Part shown: positions 11,687 through 24,123 of the stretch, piece by piece
Layout of the letters: the number at the start of each line of letters is the position of its first letter
Position numbering within the stretch: the stretch's first letter is position 1
NCBI GenBank assembly: GCA_026873275.1
Contig: JANTUC010000014.1
Coordinates: 992,001-1,056,000, forward strand
Direction of reading: 5' to 3'
Length of the DNA: 64,000 nucleotides
From: Pseudopithomyces maydicus
Taxonomy: Eukaryota; Ascomycota; Dothideomycetes; Pleosporales; Didymosphaeriaceae
Made by a program: the position numbers and the translations under genes
Notes under the pieces: generated by a model
The model's database searches: none
Seen by the model: the letters and a program-made list of their open reading frames with translations, nothing else
Told to the model about the DNA's origin: nothing

Positions 11687-11743
11687 CTGGGTGGGGTGGT
11701 GTCAGCACAGCATGTTTACGGAGGCACTGGGGACACGACAAAC
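11687..11743 (-). other. Probable 5' UTR intron of the mannitol-1-phosphate dehydrogenase gene
   Basis: On the minus strand a 57-nt segment begins GTTTGT, carries a branch-like GCTGAC and ends CACCCAG, 8 nt before the start codon. It fits a fungal leader intron and explains the spurious open frame upstream of the ATG. It is a prediction from splice motifs only. Confidence 0.5.
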
Positions 11744-12880
11744 CTTGTTTGTGTGGTAGGTGCTTTGTGTGGATGATGAGAGGGGGTTTCTGGAGGTTGG
11801 GGGTCAATTAAACTGGAGGATGAAGCAGCAGAGGCGTGAAGAGAGGGTGAGAAGGATAGAAGGATGGGGATGGGGAATTGTTGTGTAAGAGCAACAGTCG
11901 GGCAGGCGTTGGCGGGGTATTTGTAGGGCAGGCAGTGGCTCGGGTTGGTGGGGCTGGCAGAGGGCACAGGGCATGGGTTCTAAGAGGCGGACATGCACGT
12001 ACTGGGGGCAGCGTTTGTTCCTGGCGGACGAGGGCGGTGTGCTATGGGGTGCAGCAACACTTGGGTAAGAGGGGAATGGCCAATGTTGGGGGGCACGAGT
12101 TCTGATGAGCTGTCGACAGTTCTCACGGCCCCGCTTAGGTGGTGACGTTGCAGTTGGGAATGGGCAGGGGCGCGATTGGGCGTCGCTTCCTGGGGCAGAA
12201 ACGAGGGCAGTTGCAGCTGACGCTGGCAAAAGCAACAGCGCCCAGGCGAGGTAAGGCGCGTTGCTAGTAGCCAGTACATACACACACTGGTGCAGGTAGC
12301 CTCCTATTGTACGCCTTAGCTGCGGATGCCCACGCCCACGCACCGAGTATCGTATCTGGCCTTTGTGTTGCTGCTTAGCAAACGCGTGTGGGCGTGTCGG
12401 GATAGATACCAACAGAGCCCCTCCATGCCCCCACCACCACCGAGCGCCCCTCGCCATCTCGCCCGCCACCTTGTCTTTGCTTTTATTAATGCCGCATGAG
12501 CGCAGCCCAACCGCGCCCGTCCTCGGCCGTGAGCCGCCATCGCCGGCCGCGCGCCGCCAGCTCGGCCCAGAATGATACCATTCCCATCCCGCCCTGCCCA
12601 TGGTGTTGCAAAACCCCATGTACAGTGACGCCATGCCCGGAGCGTAGCGTCTCAATAGCTTCCGCAGCGATCGTCTAGGCCCGCCAAATCCACCGAACGC
12701 GCCCCTAGCGACCCTCTAGTAGGGGCCTGCCCTGCCTAGTGCCTGTCACAGAGTCAATGTCTGGTCCAGATCGCGAGATGCACCGGGGCGTCTTTCCGAT
12801 CTTTTGAAAACTAAATCCATTACTGCTTGCTGTTATGGTAGCCCTTCCGTCCCGACCTCTCCAGCTCCCCTCCTCCGCCC
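11744..12880. other. Promoter-side intergenic region
   Basis: About 1.1 kb between the leader of the mannitol-1-phosphate dehydrogenase gene and the 3' end of the PNS1-like gene. A long open frame runs on the minus strand, but its Pro/His/Arg/Ser-rich composition looks non-coding. It probably contains the dehydrogenase promoter. Confidence 0.5.
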
Positions 12881-14685
12881 CTACGCATGAATCGCCTGCT
12901 GCACATGCGGATATACAGCCACCATCTGGTGGTAGAGATCCGGGTGGTCCCTCATCAACACCTCCGGGTCCCATGCCATGGCAACAAAAATCGTGTCCAG
13001 CCCGCTGCTGAGCGGCGTCGTGAATATCTGACAGATTTGCAGTCCGATGACGAACGCGAACGCAACCACCACCGGCGTGTACGTACCCGTGGCGTTGTAG
13101 GCCGGCGATGTGAAGATGAGGTACAGATACGCTAGCAGCGCGCAGCTGTAGGCGACGAAGAAGGCGCCCATGCTGAGCACCGGCCCAACAAGGCACTCGT
13201 TCACGAGCGCGTCGATGCCACGATCCTTGATCATCCTGCACCGAGTCAGTACCACGCTCAACATTCGAACCGAGAAAACATACTTCCAAGTATCCTTCGC
13301 GGCTGCGACGTAGGATTTGCCGTACAAGGCAATGTACGAGAAGGCATATCGGTTGAGAAACTGCACAGCCCAGTCCAGCAGGCCGATCAGACACTGGAGG
13401 CAGCAGAAAATGATCGTTCCGACAATGTTACCGTCCTGCGATGCACTCTGCTGTGCAGCCGAACAGAGCTGTCTCAGCAACTGAATAATGGCCACGATGA
13501 GGCTTCCGAGACTGATGCTGCCGAAGCTGTACGTAAGAGACCGCTTGAGCGCGCCTCTCGTAGCTCCCTTGGGAAAGTTGTTGTTGCCCATGAAGTACCA
13601 CGAGCCGTAGACACCCGATATCGTTACGTGGATGGTGTTCTTCAGCCACCTGCGCGTTATCACATGATTAGCATTGTCCCGGGTCCCCTTACTAGACTCC
13701 AGTGGCCGGACTTACTCGGAGATCCAGTACATGGCAAATGTCACAAACACGATCAACCCGATCACCTTCGCCGAGCTACATCCCCCAGCGCCTGTGTTGC
13801 ACGCTGGGTTTCTGCCGGGTTCGTATTTGACGTAGACGGCGACGAGCGTGACCGAATACCATGCGCCAAAGGCAGCCGCGAGTATGCCACCAACCAGAGA
13901 CACGATGTACACATGGCCGAATCGCTTTGACACGTCGATTGTCGTTTGGAGCATCAGCACCGAAAAGGGGATGCGCGGGATCCAGCTGATAAAACAAAAC
14001 ACGTAGAAGACGCTGAAAAGGAGGAATACGATTCCGCCGGACCAGTACTTTCGCGAGAGCATGTAAATGGCCGTGACGAAACCGAATATGATGTTGAGGA
14101 TTCCCGTGATCCAGATGAATTGTTTCGTAAACGCCCGGGCGCACCACATGTAGCCGTAGCTGAGTATCATAGCCTGGAGACTGCGTGAGCTAGCCATGTA
14201 TGCATAGAGATTGAGCACATACCATGACCAAAACGAAAGCAAACAGGATGATGGTGTTGCTGTCAAGCCCAAACGTGTTGCGACTTCCATAGATGCCACC
14301 ATTGAAATCAATCGTCTCCGAGTAGCCATGGATCACGATACCGCTCACAGCAGCGTATCCTAAGAATACAGCGATGAGCTGCAATTTCGTCAGCAACAAG
14401 GCAATCTCCCATGCCTCACCAAACAGCGCGCGCATACCAACAATCCAGCCCACCAATCGTTATACTTTGGTTTCTCGACCTTGAACGTCTGCTCAAAGCT
14501 CGGTTTCTCCCCCAATTCTGCTGCCCATTCGGCGGCGGCGGCGCCCCAGCAGGAGGTCCATATTTCGGCGCGTTGTCGTACTGCGGTGGCTGCTGCGGGT
14601 AATTTGCAGGCTCTTGCATCTGGTAGTAATTGTTCTGCTGCGACGCGCCGTTGTAGTAATCCGCGGCCTCGCCTCGTTGCGCCAT
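12881..14685 (-). CDS. pns1: PNS1-type choline-transporter-like membrane protein (one-base frame break)
   Basis: A member of the CTL/PNS1 family, multi-pass plasma-membrane proteins related to choline transporters; transport of choline by fungal members is not settled. Five exons (introns 14379-14437, 14174-14222, 13650-13715, 13236-13283) encode about 527 residues. There is a Tyr/Gln/Pro-rich cytosolic N-terminus (MAQRGEAADYYNG), then KPKYNDWWAGLL leading into the first membrane helix, about ten helices in all, and the family block TWKMIKDRGIDALVNE. The N-terminal exon frame and the KPSFEQTF frame disagree by one base at the G5 run 14509-14513, and no splice pair repairs this. A missing base, by sequencing error or mutation, is inferred. 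The 48-nt intron is a multiple of three. Confidence 0.88.
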
Positions 14686-16346
14686 GGCTGCGGTCAGTCG
14701 ATCAATCGATCAGTCAATCGTCAGTTTTCCTCGACGCGATCGGTGAGAGTGGATGAGCAGCAAGCTTCCAAGCTGGGAGAAAGAGAAGGAGAGGGGAAAC
14801 TCAAAATTCCCTGGCGTCACTTCGTCTCGACCGCGGCGTGACCGAATCAGTCAGTCCAGTCCAGTCCGACCAGTCGATACGCGGGCAGGCATGTGCGCCT
14901 CAAGTGGCTTTTTAAAAAGCGGGGCCTTCCCGCCGGGATGGGGTGGTCTTGGACGTCACCGGGTCGGATGCGCGCGCGCTGCTTGCAGGTGGATGGGATG
15001 CGATGGATGGCGGGATGCGCTCCGCTTTGTTGATCACCCGGCGCGTGGGCCAATGTATGCATGTAATTTGTTGGGCGGTTTTTGAGAAGTGCGGCATTCC
15101 GCAATACATATGTAGGTGCATCTTTGGGCTGCTTTTTTTGCCGAGACGCTGGTGTGGCGCACGAGCGTGGCGCCAGACGTTTAAGGTGTGTGTAGGCGAC
15201 GAGGGGAGCTTGGGCGGCATCGCTTGCCGTGCCGGATGCCGTCTTGAGCGGTGGGTGGGTTGGGCGTGTGATGAGTTGTGAAGTGTTTGATACATGGTCT
15301 GGATGGTATTGAAGAACGTGATAGGGCAGCATAAAATTGCTACATGTGTAGGTAGAGTGGTATACAGGATGGACGGCGTACTCAGAATAAAGGTCTCAGA
15401 AGTCAGAAGCTCTTCTGAAACCACTATATCACGCATAGTCTACATCTGCCCAGCTACTAAACACGACGAGAATCAGATTTGTATCCCTGGCCCATATATC
15501 AACCGAGCCTTCTAAGCCGGCATCTTCTGAAGCGATCAGACACATGGTGGCCACCTGTAACGCATCTTCACACTAAACCACAGTCTCTTGGACCATAATG
15601 CATTCATTCAAATTGTTTTGCAATATTCAGTCCGCCATATAAGCCAGCAAGACATACTATGTGTATTAATGAAGTAATCAGCGACTAATTGTACATTAGA
15701 TAGAAGCTGTTTGCGTAAACCGAAACATCACCCATTCCATTGAAACCAAATTACCCAACGTGACAGATGATTCCCATGACCCAGCAAAATGCAACGCTAG
15801 TCTTACAAGTACGGATGGAGCGGAGAATCCACAACGTTATCAAACGAATGCCTGCCCAGATGGAGAAGTTATTCCGAGGAAAAAAACACCAAGATGCAGT
15901 ACTCAACTTTGAAATTGTAAAAAGCGAAAGAACGAACAAGAGAGCGCTGTAGTTATGACAAAGGAAAGCCGGGTTTGACTCGCACTAAGCGATGCGTTGT
16001 GTGAAAAGAACGTGCAGTCTCGTGGGGGGAACATCTGTCCAGATCATGGCGGGGCAATACGCAGAAAAAACAGCAGTAATTATTAGGAAGCAAGACCAGA
16101 GGTAGCGCTCCTGGCTTGCGAAGTATATCGGCGGCGTAGTGTTGATGCTAGCCCGTGAATTTGGCAAGCTCAATACGAGCGTGTAGTTGTTTCAACGTTC
16201 CGATGCAGTATACAAGTAGCGAACATCAATGCTGCTACACTGTGACGAGATCCAACAAGTCGCTTTACGGGCGCGACAATTTCAATCCACTGAACAGCCA
16301 GCTATGGTATCCAAGAACATCATAGTCGACCAAAACTAGACTGAAA
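14686..16346. other. Intergenic region
   Basis: About 1.7 kb: the promoter side of the PNS1-like gene, then AT-rich sequence up to the 3' end of the next minus-strand gene. Open frames near 15,294 and 15,767 are short with random composition. No gene is supported. Confidence 0.5.
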
Positions 16347-17939
16347 TCAAGATTGGTAGCTGTGTATGCGAGGCGCAGCTGTATGAGACTTCTTGCGAGG
16401 TGACGAAGACGGCAGGCGCATGTTGGCGGGAAGGTCGGGGTGTTCCATAACTCCAGTTTGATAACTTTGTGATTTCTTTGTACCGAGCCACTCTCTGCTC
16501 TTGTTCATGAGTGAGCGAGGAGAATGCGACTTGGTAAGCCCTGGTGCTGCTACCCGATTCTCTATATCGGGTAGAGGATCGGGCGTTACTTCGGCGATAA
16601 ACTTCTCGATGGAGATTTGTTCGTCTGCCATCGAGGGTATTTCTTCGTAGAGATCGGTCGAGGAGACGCTGAAAGAACCGGGTCCGTCTATTGGTGGCGC
16701 ATCTGTCATCAAAATACTGTTCCGGTGCTGGCGCGAGGATGTCATCGCCTCGTTGCCTGTCGTGTTGTTGGTGTTCAATGCGAAATCGGTATCAACAAAG
16801 GAATGGCCAAAGCCTAGACCTGGAAAAACTGGTAACATTATGGGAAGCGAGCTGTTGTACATGCTCTGGGATGTCATATCGGTCATCGGCTGTCGGATAG
16901 GGAGGTTTCGATCCTTCAGGGGAATACCGCTGAAAAACAGATTCTGGAGAAAAGCTCCTGATTTTCCTTCCATGCTGCGGCGTTCCAGCTCATCCCTCAT
17001 CGGCCGTGTAGTCTGCACATCCCATGTGAGCTCATTCGGTACAACGCCCATCTGGGGGCCCAGCGTGTTGTATGTATCTTTCCAGTGCCGAGAGATGTCT
17101 TGGTGCTTGAGGAGATTTCTGATTGTCCGATCGTACGTCCATTTCATTTGACCCTTAGACATATGCGAGGCAACATGGTCGCAATGGTCTTTCCAAGTTT
17201 CGTCCAACTGCTTACAGTTTTCGAAACCGCAAGCGTAGATGTGAGGCATCTGACGAACTTCTTTACAATCTCTCGAGTACTTCTTGCCTTCATGATCCTT
17301 TTTGAGATGCTGTTTGAATTCTACACCACGATAGAAGACCCTGGAGCAACTGTTCACTGGACAGAGCCATTGAAGACCAGTCCCGTTGTGATAGTCTTCC
17401 TCGTGTCTCTTCCAATCTTGCTTGGTCTTGATGATCTTGGTTGTACCAAGCTCAGCACAGAATGTGCAAAAGTATTGACGTTGGATAGCTTCGCTGACCC
17501 TATTCTCGTGAACAGGCGGTTGCAATGTTTCGTTGCGTAGAGAGGACCGCAAGTGGCTTTTGTAATCTGCAGCAGTGTATGTAGTGTCGGTCGGATGAGT
17601 CAGCGAGTGATTGAATGTGTCGTCATGAATTGTGAGCGGATAATTTGTTTGGAAAGACGCCTTGTCGCCCATGATTGAGCCCGCTACTGGAGTAGATCTA
17701 CCAGAATGGTACAAGGTGGGAGAGTCCGAGTAATATGTAGCGCGTTGAACATCAAATGAGGGTCCGCCTAATGGCACGTGGATTAGTTACATCGATTGCT
17801 GACGAGACATTTGACACTGACCTCTTTCGCTTGTAAAGACATTGCACTTCCTCAAACGTTCATCAATCTTCTCGCGCAGCTGACGAAGTTGCGATTCGTC
17901 AAGACCGGCAAGGAGCGATTCAAAGTAGTGATCATCCAT
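16347..17939 (-). CDS. C2H2-like zinc-finger protein (paralogue A)
   Basis: A putative nuclear regulator of 512 residues in two exons (intron 17768-17821). Exon 1 encodes a short charged helix (MDDHYFESLLAGLDESQLRQL). The core carries three finger-like blocks: FCTFCAEL...DWKRHEEDYH, CPVNSCSRVFYRGVEFKQH...H, and YACGFENCKQ...CDHVASHM. An IRNLL-type helix and a Ser/Pro-rich C-terminus follow. This block order is a recurrent Pezizomycotina arrangement, usually of unknown function. The gene at 26896 has the same order of blocks, so the two are paralogues about 9 kb apart in opposite orientation. DNA targets are unknown. Confidence 0.85.
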
Positions 17940-19813
17940 AGTTCTACTTCTGATCACCCTTTGCACTGAATTCTCAGAGACTCAGTGTACTGTAAAGAAT
18001 TGTAGTAGTTGAATGGATTGTATTCCAACCAGTAAGGGAGTGGATGTGCCCTACGCTATCGCCAGGGGAGTAGCCGCTGAACCTCGAGTAAAGGACCAAT
18101 CAGGAAAGATCGGCACTTGATACGAAGTTCCGAGTCGTAGGCGACCGTGAAGCGTGAAAAATCGTGAATAAAGAGTGACGGGAATTAAGAGAGTCGTTAG
18201 GATGAAAGACCGTAATTCGCGGGAGTTGGAGTTCGCGATACCGATTCTTCCTTGAGGCTCTCTCGATTATAACATCAGAGAACTGTACGCTACTAGCGTA
18301 CTCCGAGGCAAGCGTAGGCGTAATTATCAGGTGAGACACAGCCTGATGATCATGATGCAACAAGATTACGAACTGCCCGTGACCGAAAAGCCCGGCGTAC
18401 CTGCCTGTACGTACGCCAGGGCATGCTTCTAGAAGAGATGAAACCATAAATCGCCTAAGCACCGTTCAACTGCGAAAGTAGGGGAGAGAAGGACATATCA
18501 GCCGGATCGCCATGGAAGCGAGTGCCGCGTAAAGGAGGGTGCGGAAAGGACACTATTGGCGTTCAGTTCGGGTGTTGGCTGAGCTCATTTCAGAAACCTG
18601 CCGTCCTGCAGAAAATACTGTCACAGGCAGCAAACAGAGGGAAATGGAGATGGAGAGGGACCTTTTGACCCTGGAAGCTGCAGGAGTCTGCAGCATCATG
18701 CAGAGGCGCTAATCCGAAAGGGCGATCTACGAAACATCTGCAACGGAGCATTAACAAGATAAGAGATGTTCTGCAAGACCAAACCTCCCGATTTTTAGGG
18801 TGTTGCGAGAGCCTTCGCTTGGTTCAGGTTCACCGGTGTTGTATGCTTCGATAAGCTTGCCTTAAATTGAGGTTCGGACCAGCCAGCCAGAGGTCCTCGA
18901 CAAGGTATACCATGTCTTGCGCGATTCAGACCAGAAGATCTAATACTTTTACGGACGGGGCGGAACAGGCGGTGTAACTAGAAATGTGATAGCAGAGTGT
19001 GGGGAGGGGACGTGGCGCTGCTCACCACGTGGCATACGGGGATTTCAATGATGAATCAGAACCATACTTTGTACTTTGCTTGGCCCAAAGTATTGGTTTA
19101 CTTTACGATGAAGACTAAATAGGGACCGCATAACAGGCATACGACGAGTTGCAACACGTTCCAGCATGCAGTTCGTGACCCAGCTGTCGAGTAAGTACCG
19201 TATGAGTCGCAATACTGCCATGTTGCTATGCTGGGCATCTCAACGATTTTCATGGCGCAATTTCATCCGCGTCTCGGGTGGGGATGTGCATCACTTGTGG
19301 CGTGTCAGTACCCTGTCCCTGTTTTCCTGTTGCCTGTTGCCTTCTTCTTCATCTGCCGTAAACAAGGGGTCTAAGTCCGAGTCCCGGGTACGCTTAGACA
19401 ATATACCCAGCTGTCTGAATACAACACGCGCTACATTCCAACCATGCACCTACCTGAATCGTGTCAATTTCGAGTGCCACAAGGCTCCCAAGGTCGTCCC
19501 AGACTGATTTCCGTAATGAGCCACAGCTAAGCGCCCGGGATCGTATTTTTGTGGCGTAGCAACGCAGATCACCGCCAATCAGATACAACGCTAGGGCAAG
19601 CTCGTCCGTGCTCGATAAAAAGTGAGGCGGATGTCCAGATTGAATTGGGGAATCTCAGACGATTCGCTGTTTGCCGCTGCAAACTCGAATCTGACATCTG
19701 ATCTGAAACCGGATGCTCGAAGCAGCCAGATCCACTACGCAAAGCTGCCACTGTCACTTTTGCTCGGTTAACCTCCTTGTACAGATACCTGCGTCATCTC
19801 GTCAAAGCGCACC
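17940..19813. other. Intergenic region between C2H2-like gene and HET gene
   Basis: About 1.9 kb of divergent-promoter space. Open frames of 113-120 codons at 18100-18462 (minus) and 19166-19507 (plus) lack recognisable motifs and are not called. Confidence 0.5.
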
Positions 19814-22378
19814 ATGGCTGACGCAAGTAACCTCTGTGCTTACTGCTCCAAGATCCCATTCGAAACGCTCTCGTGTCCAACCAAAAATGAGATCATTAAA
19901 GTTCGGCAAGCGAGAAGAGCTGGAAAGCTACGTGGGCTTGTGACTATGCCATTTAGAGAGAGTTTCTATGGCGATGAACCAGAAAAAGCGCTCGTGTCAT
20001 TGGGCTCCTTAGATCGAATTCGCAGTGACGCTACAACGTGTGGCCTCTGCCGCATATTTGCTAGTGTGATCTCGCGCCAGGGTTGCGTTTATGAAGGCAA
20101 TAAACCAATCCCGACTAATGATGAAGTGAGGTGGGAAGCAACCACAGACGTGAACTATCATGGGGCTTTGACAGAGTCAATGATGGATGGTGACGGACAC
20201 ACCTGGGATGGGCTCTTTCTACTCAGACGTCTCTCACTCATTGCAACTTTCACCAATGTTGCTACAGGTGGTCCGCCAGATCCATACCAATTTGCGTCGC
20301 TCCGTAATGTAGCGCAGGTGTGTAATACTGCAGATGTTCAATCCTCGGACATCTCTTCAAGCTCGGATATTCAGATTCCAAATGGCGATAACCACATCCT
20401 GTTTGGAGGCCGATCTCGTCCATTGGCTATCGATGCAGGTCTGTTACAGAAGTGGAGACATATATGCTCTACTCAACATGAAAATACATGCTCTGATGGC
20501 GATGACTGGATCTCTATAGAGTAGGACATCGCACTGGTTTTACTCAATTCAAGCATTGCTGATCTACAGCAGACCCAAGCAGCACAAGCATATACGACTC
20601 ATAGACGTACAACAAAGATGTATCACAAGTTTCTTTGATGTATGGACTACCGATGTGTCTTATACAGCATTGAGCTATACCTGGGGAAACGTAATCTCTG
20701 GTCAACTTCTCTCGTCGAATGAAAAAATTCTGTCCGAACCAGGATCTCTCTTGAAAATTTCCCTTCCAAAAACCATATTAGATGCGATAGATTTGACCCA
20801 GATTCTTGGCCTTAGATACTTGTGGGTGGATGCGTTGTGCATTCGGCAAGATGACAACAACGACAAGAAATATCAAATCAAGAACATGGCCAACATTTAC
20901 CAAGGTGCCGATTTGACGATAATCGCCGCTGCTGGACAGGATTCGAACGCCGGATTGCCAGGTCTACATCCCGGCAGCCGATCGTTTTCACCAAAATCTG
21001 TAAATTTGCCACTTGGGTCAAAAGAGCGACCTGCCTTATCTCTTCTCGAGACATGTAAGCCGTATAGCACGAGTTGGGGCGCCGAATTCCATGCAGATCA
21101 TGATGGGGTCGATATCAGTAAATGGAACAGTCGAGCGTGGACATTTCAAGAGCGTCTGCTATCCCGAAGATGCTTAATATTCATCCGCGAGCAAGTATAC
21201 TGGGTATGCGATGGAGGGGTATTTTGTGAGGAGTCCAGTTACGAGCCTCCGGACTTAGGTTATGAGAAATCTTCGTTTGACACCAATTTGAGATTTGAGT
21301 TATTCAGGTCTTCACTCTCAGCTTTGAACGCTAAGGCGATCGATGGCCTTTGGTCTCAGATGCGTTCCCAGGACAGATTTTGGTTCAAGTACAGCCAAGC
21401 TGTTGAAGAATACACCAATCGGGACATGAAGTGTGCAGGGGATATCTACGATGCCTTTCAGGCCATTTGTACTGCTTATGGCAGACTTTCTGGAGATGAT
21501 TTTGTTTGGGGTCATCCCCGATCCCGATTTGATCTTGCACTGCTGTGGAAGTCGAGGGCTCCACGCTTTGATCTCTACCGCCGAGTGGACTTGACCACCC
21601 TTCCAATGACAGATATACAGAAACGAGTTGGGGTGCCGAGCTGGTCATGGATGGGGTGGGTTGGACCTGTCTGGTTCAGGGTCACTGACGATGTGTATGA
21701 GACGTGAGTAAACTTGAATTTTATACCCTACACTCCTGTCCAAAGATCCATTGAGCTGATAGTTACAGAACATCCATCGATATTATGTGCTTCTCATACA
21801 ACAAGACCGAAGCCCAATTCCTCCCAGTCTCCCGACCGTGCAAGTTTGACCTGGAATCCAACCGGGGAGAAAACTTAAAGAATAAGCATCCGAAAACAGG
21901 TGGAGAAGAAACCGACCCTATTACTTTATCGACGATCCAAACAAATCTCCCAAGTATTACCTTAGAGACCCTTCTATCCACGCCTGAAAACCACATACTG
22001 TTTTTCTGGACCGCGTCCGCATTCTTCGCCATCGATGAACCCCCAAGGCTAATTAACACTCAAGATTTCCGTTGGGAGAAACATTACTTTGGTGACGAGG
22101 ATCCGCGATCTCATCTTAGGTGCAGAAAGACAGGCAAGGTAGTGGGATCGATGGACAACATGGGTCCCACGCATTGGCGCTCGATAGATAAAACGATCGA
22201 GGCCTGGGAATTTGTTCGGGTTGGCCACGTCCAATTGGACGCTGGTTCCCCAGTTACGATACTAGCTTTGCAAATAAGGTGGGAAGATGGGGTGGCATAT
22301 CGTATGAATTTAGCGGAGATAGAGGAAGTCGCATGGGATGAGGCGTTGCCGATACAGAAATTAGTGGCGTTAGGATGA
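19814..22378 (+). CDS. HET-domain (heterokaryon incompatibility) protein
   Basis: An 816-residue protein in three exons (introns 20521-20569 and 21704-21768), all frames consistent. The N-terminal 230 residues contain paired cysteines (CAYC; CGLC) of unknown role. The HET domain follows at about 255-420 with its hallmark blocks: YTALSYTWGN, GLRYLWVDALCIRQDD, IYQGADLTIIAAAG and SRAWTFQERLLSRRCLIF. HET proteins act in non-self recognition and programmed cell death when incompatible hyphae fuse, but most family members are untested. The C-terminal 250 residues contain PSWSWMGW, common after HET domains. There is no NACHT or repeat domain. It sits between paralogous C2H2-like genes. Confidence 0.93.
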
Positions 22379-22688
22379 GCCGATAGATCATATAGGCTGT
22401 TCTAAAGAATGAAAAAAGAAAGAAAGAGAGTGTACTACATGTACTACTCTGAACTGACTAAAAGCTTATCTCAGCGCACTTTCTCTTCTGTGCCTTCACT
22501 TATAACCCACTTTTTTCTAACAAACAATCCTTTCAACCCAAACCTTCTGCACCTTCACTCCAGTCCACCTTTCTCAGACAATCTGTTTGATCCCATCCAA
22601 CATCTATTCGCTCGCTTGATACCCACATCAACTCCATCAGAAGTTTCCGAAGAACTCACGCCACATATACCTCAAAGCATCATTCAAT
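22379..22688. other. Promoter-leader of the secreted-protein gene
   Basis: About 310 bp. It is pyrimidine-rich just upstream of the start, typical of a fungal leader. An open frame crossing into the next gene is an out-of-frame shadow. Confidence 0.5.
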
Positions 22689-23517
22689 ATGAAGCTGACA
22701 AATCTCGTCTCCTTCGTCCTTGCGTCCGTCCTCGCCACTGTGCTCGCGACTCCGACGGCTCTACCCTTAGACCTTTTGAGCGGCAACTGGGAGCTCCGCG
22801 TGAACTCACTGTGAGTCAGATCTGAAATTCCTCCTGTCGATGCTCAACTGATCATATACATAGCGATGGCAAGGAGTTCCAACACCGCCCCGTTGTCGCT
22901 CTCGGCAACGGCACCATTACCGGCCCCCTCATAAGCCATTCTACGCGATCAACAATCAACCTCCCACCTACATTCGGCATTGAGTTTGCCGACAACCCTC
23001 GTCCGCGCAAGCCTGCCGTCTTCGAAGTAAACATGGTGGGAGCCCCCGAAGACTCCCGCTATTCACTTCACAAGTAAGTAGCTGTTCAGCGTATTTCATA
23101 CCCGGCTGAACAACGAATTCGATTTTCGATTTTCGATTTTCGATTTTCCGGTACACATAAGTACTGACGTATTTTAGTATCGCCGGAAACAACGATACCG
23201 ACAGGACGAACGACGAGTGGGCTAGCCAATACCAATACCCTAGCCCCAACTATCTCGTTGCCATGGGGTGGGCCACCGTCTTCGGGGATCATGACTGCCC
23301 GAGCGTAAAGGAGAACATAACGTGCGATATTATGAGCTGGAGCATCAGCATTAGCAAGGAAATGATATCGTTGGTGCCTTGCGGGGTTGCTGGAAGCTGG
23401 GATGCGGTCGAGACCAAGGAGGGTGATGGGTGGCGGCTTGTGTGGAAGATTGACGAACCTCAGGTTGAGGATCCTATTGAGAATGGGGTGCGGGTTTCTC
23501 TCGTGCGGGCTACGTAG
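22689..23517 (+). CDS. Orphan secreted protein
   Basis: A 223-residue protein in three exons (introns 22811-22863 and 23074-23177). The N-terminus MKLTNLVSFVLASVLATVLA is a clear signal peptide, with probable cleavage before TPTA. The mature part is Trp- and Ser-rich, with NNDT and NIT glycosylation-type sites and three cysteines (DCPSV, ITCDI, LVPCG) in the C-terminal third. I recognise no family. It follows the HET gene by 310 bp on the same strand. Secretion is inferred from the signal peptide; an effector or cell-wall role is possible but not shown. Confidence 0.75.
23121..23148 (+). repeat. Four tandem GATTTTC heptamers in an intron
   Basis: Exactly four copies of the 7-mer GATTTTC lie within intron 2 of the secreted-protein gene, upstream of its branch point. 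They help make that intron (104 nt) about twice the usual length. Confidence 0.9.
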
Positions 23518-24123
23518 TGAATTTTCTACGGGCGTTGGACTATCGGATGCCTTTCCACTTTCGGGGGTTAGATAGATGGTCTATGTATGTGCAGTGGATG
23601 GATTAATGCTATAGCGGTGATTTGAGGGTTTGCCATGTCTGTCTAGCTCGGATGCTAGTATGAATCATATACTGATAATTCTGACCATGTTCAATAAATG
23701 ATGGACTGAAGTTTGGAATGTAGCTTAGGTGATTGAATTCGAGCGCTTATTATATCTCCACTGTAAACCCACTCATCGCATAAAATCGCTGCCCCCCAAT
23801 ACTGGCATGCTCCTAAAAGAAAGCAAACGGCGGTTGTTTCCTCCCACCTGTACATACGAGAATGCCCACACAAAATCAGCAGTGAAAAGGCTGTTTCACC
23901 AAACACTCGCCCTCATGTTCGTTGTATTCGGCATGTTGCGCAAACGATAATACAGTGACGCCAATCCACCCTCAAATAAGCTTCGGTTTCTTGGAACTGG
24001 TTGGTGTGAAGCTGTCTGGAGAATCAAGAGTTCTCGTAAACATGTGCTCCCCCTCACAGCATCCGATGCTATTTAGAGGTTGGCTGCAGCACTCCCATAT
24101 CCTTACTGTTTTAGTACCTTGCT
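23518..24123. other. Convergent 3' intergenic region
   Basis: About 600 bp between two convergent genes, probably both 3' UTRs. No coding signal is seen. Confidence 0.5.

Noticed and set aside
10545..11759. A 404-codon plus-strand open frame antisense to mannitol-1-phosphate dehydrogenase
   Set aside because: It mirrors the real gene's codon bias, has Leu/Val/Gly/Asp-biased composition and no motifs. The minus-strand gene is unmistakable.
11804..12655. A 283-codon minus-strand open frame upstream of the mannitol-1-phosphate dehydrogenase gene
   Set aside because: Arg/Pro/Ser/His-rich with no domain; overlapping frames on the other strand are equally open. It looks like GC-rich promoter sequence.
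18100..18462. A 120-codon minus-strand frame between the C2H2-like and HET genes
   Set aside because: No motif, no splice support and no sign of selection visible from one sequence.
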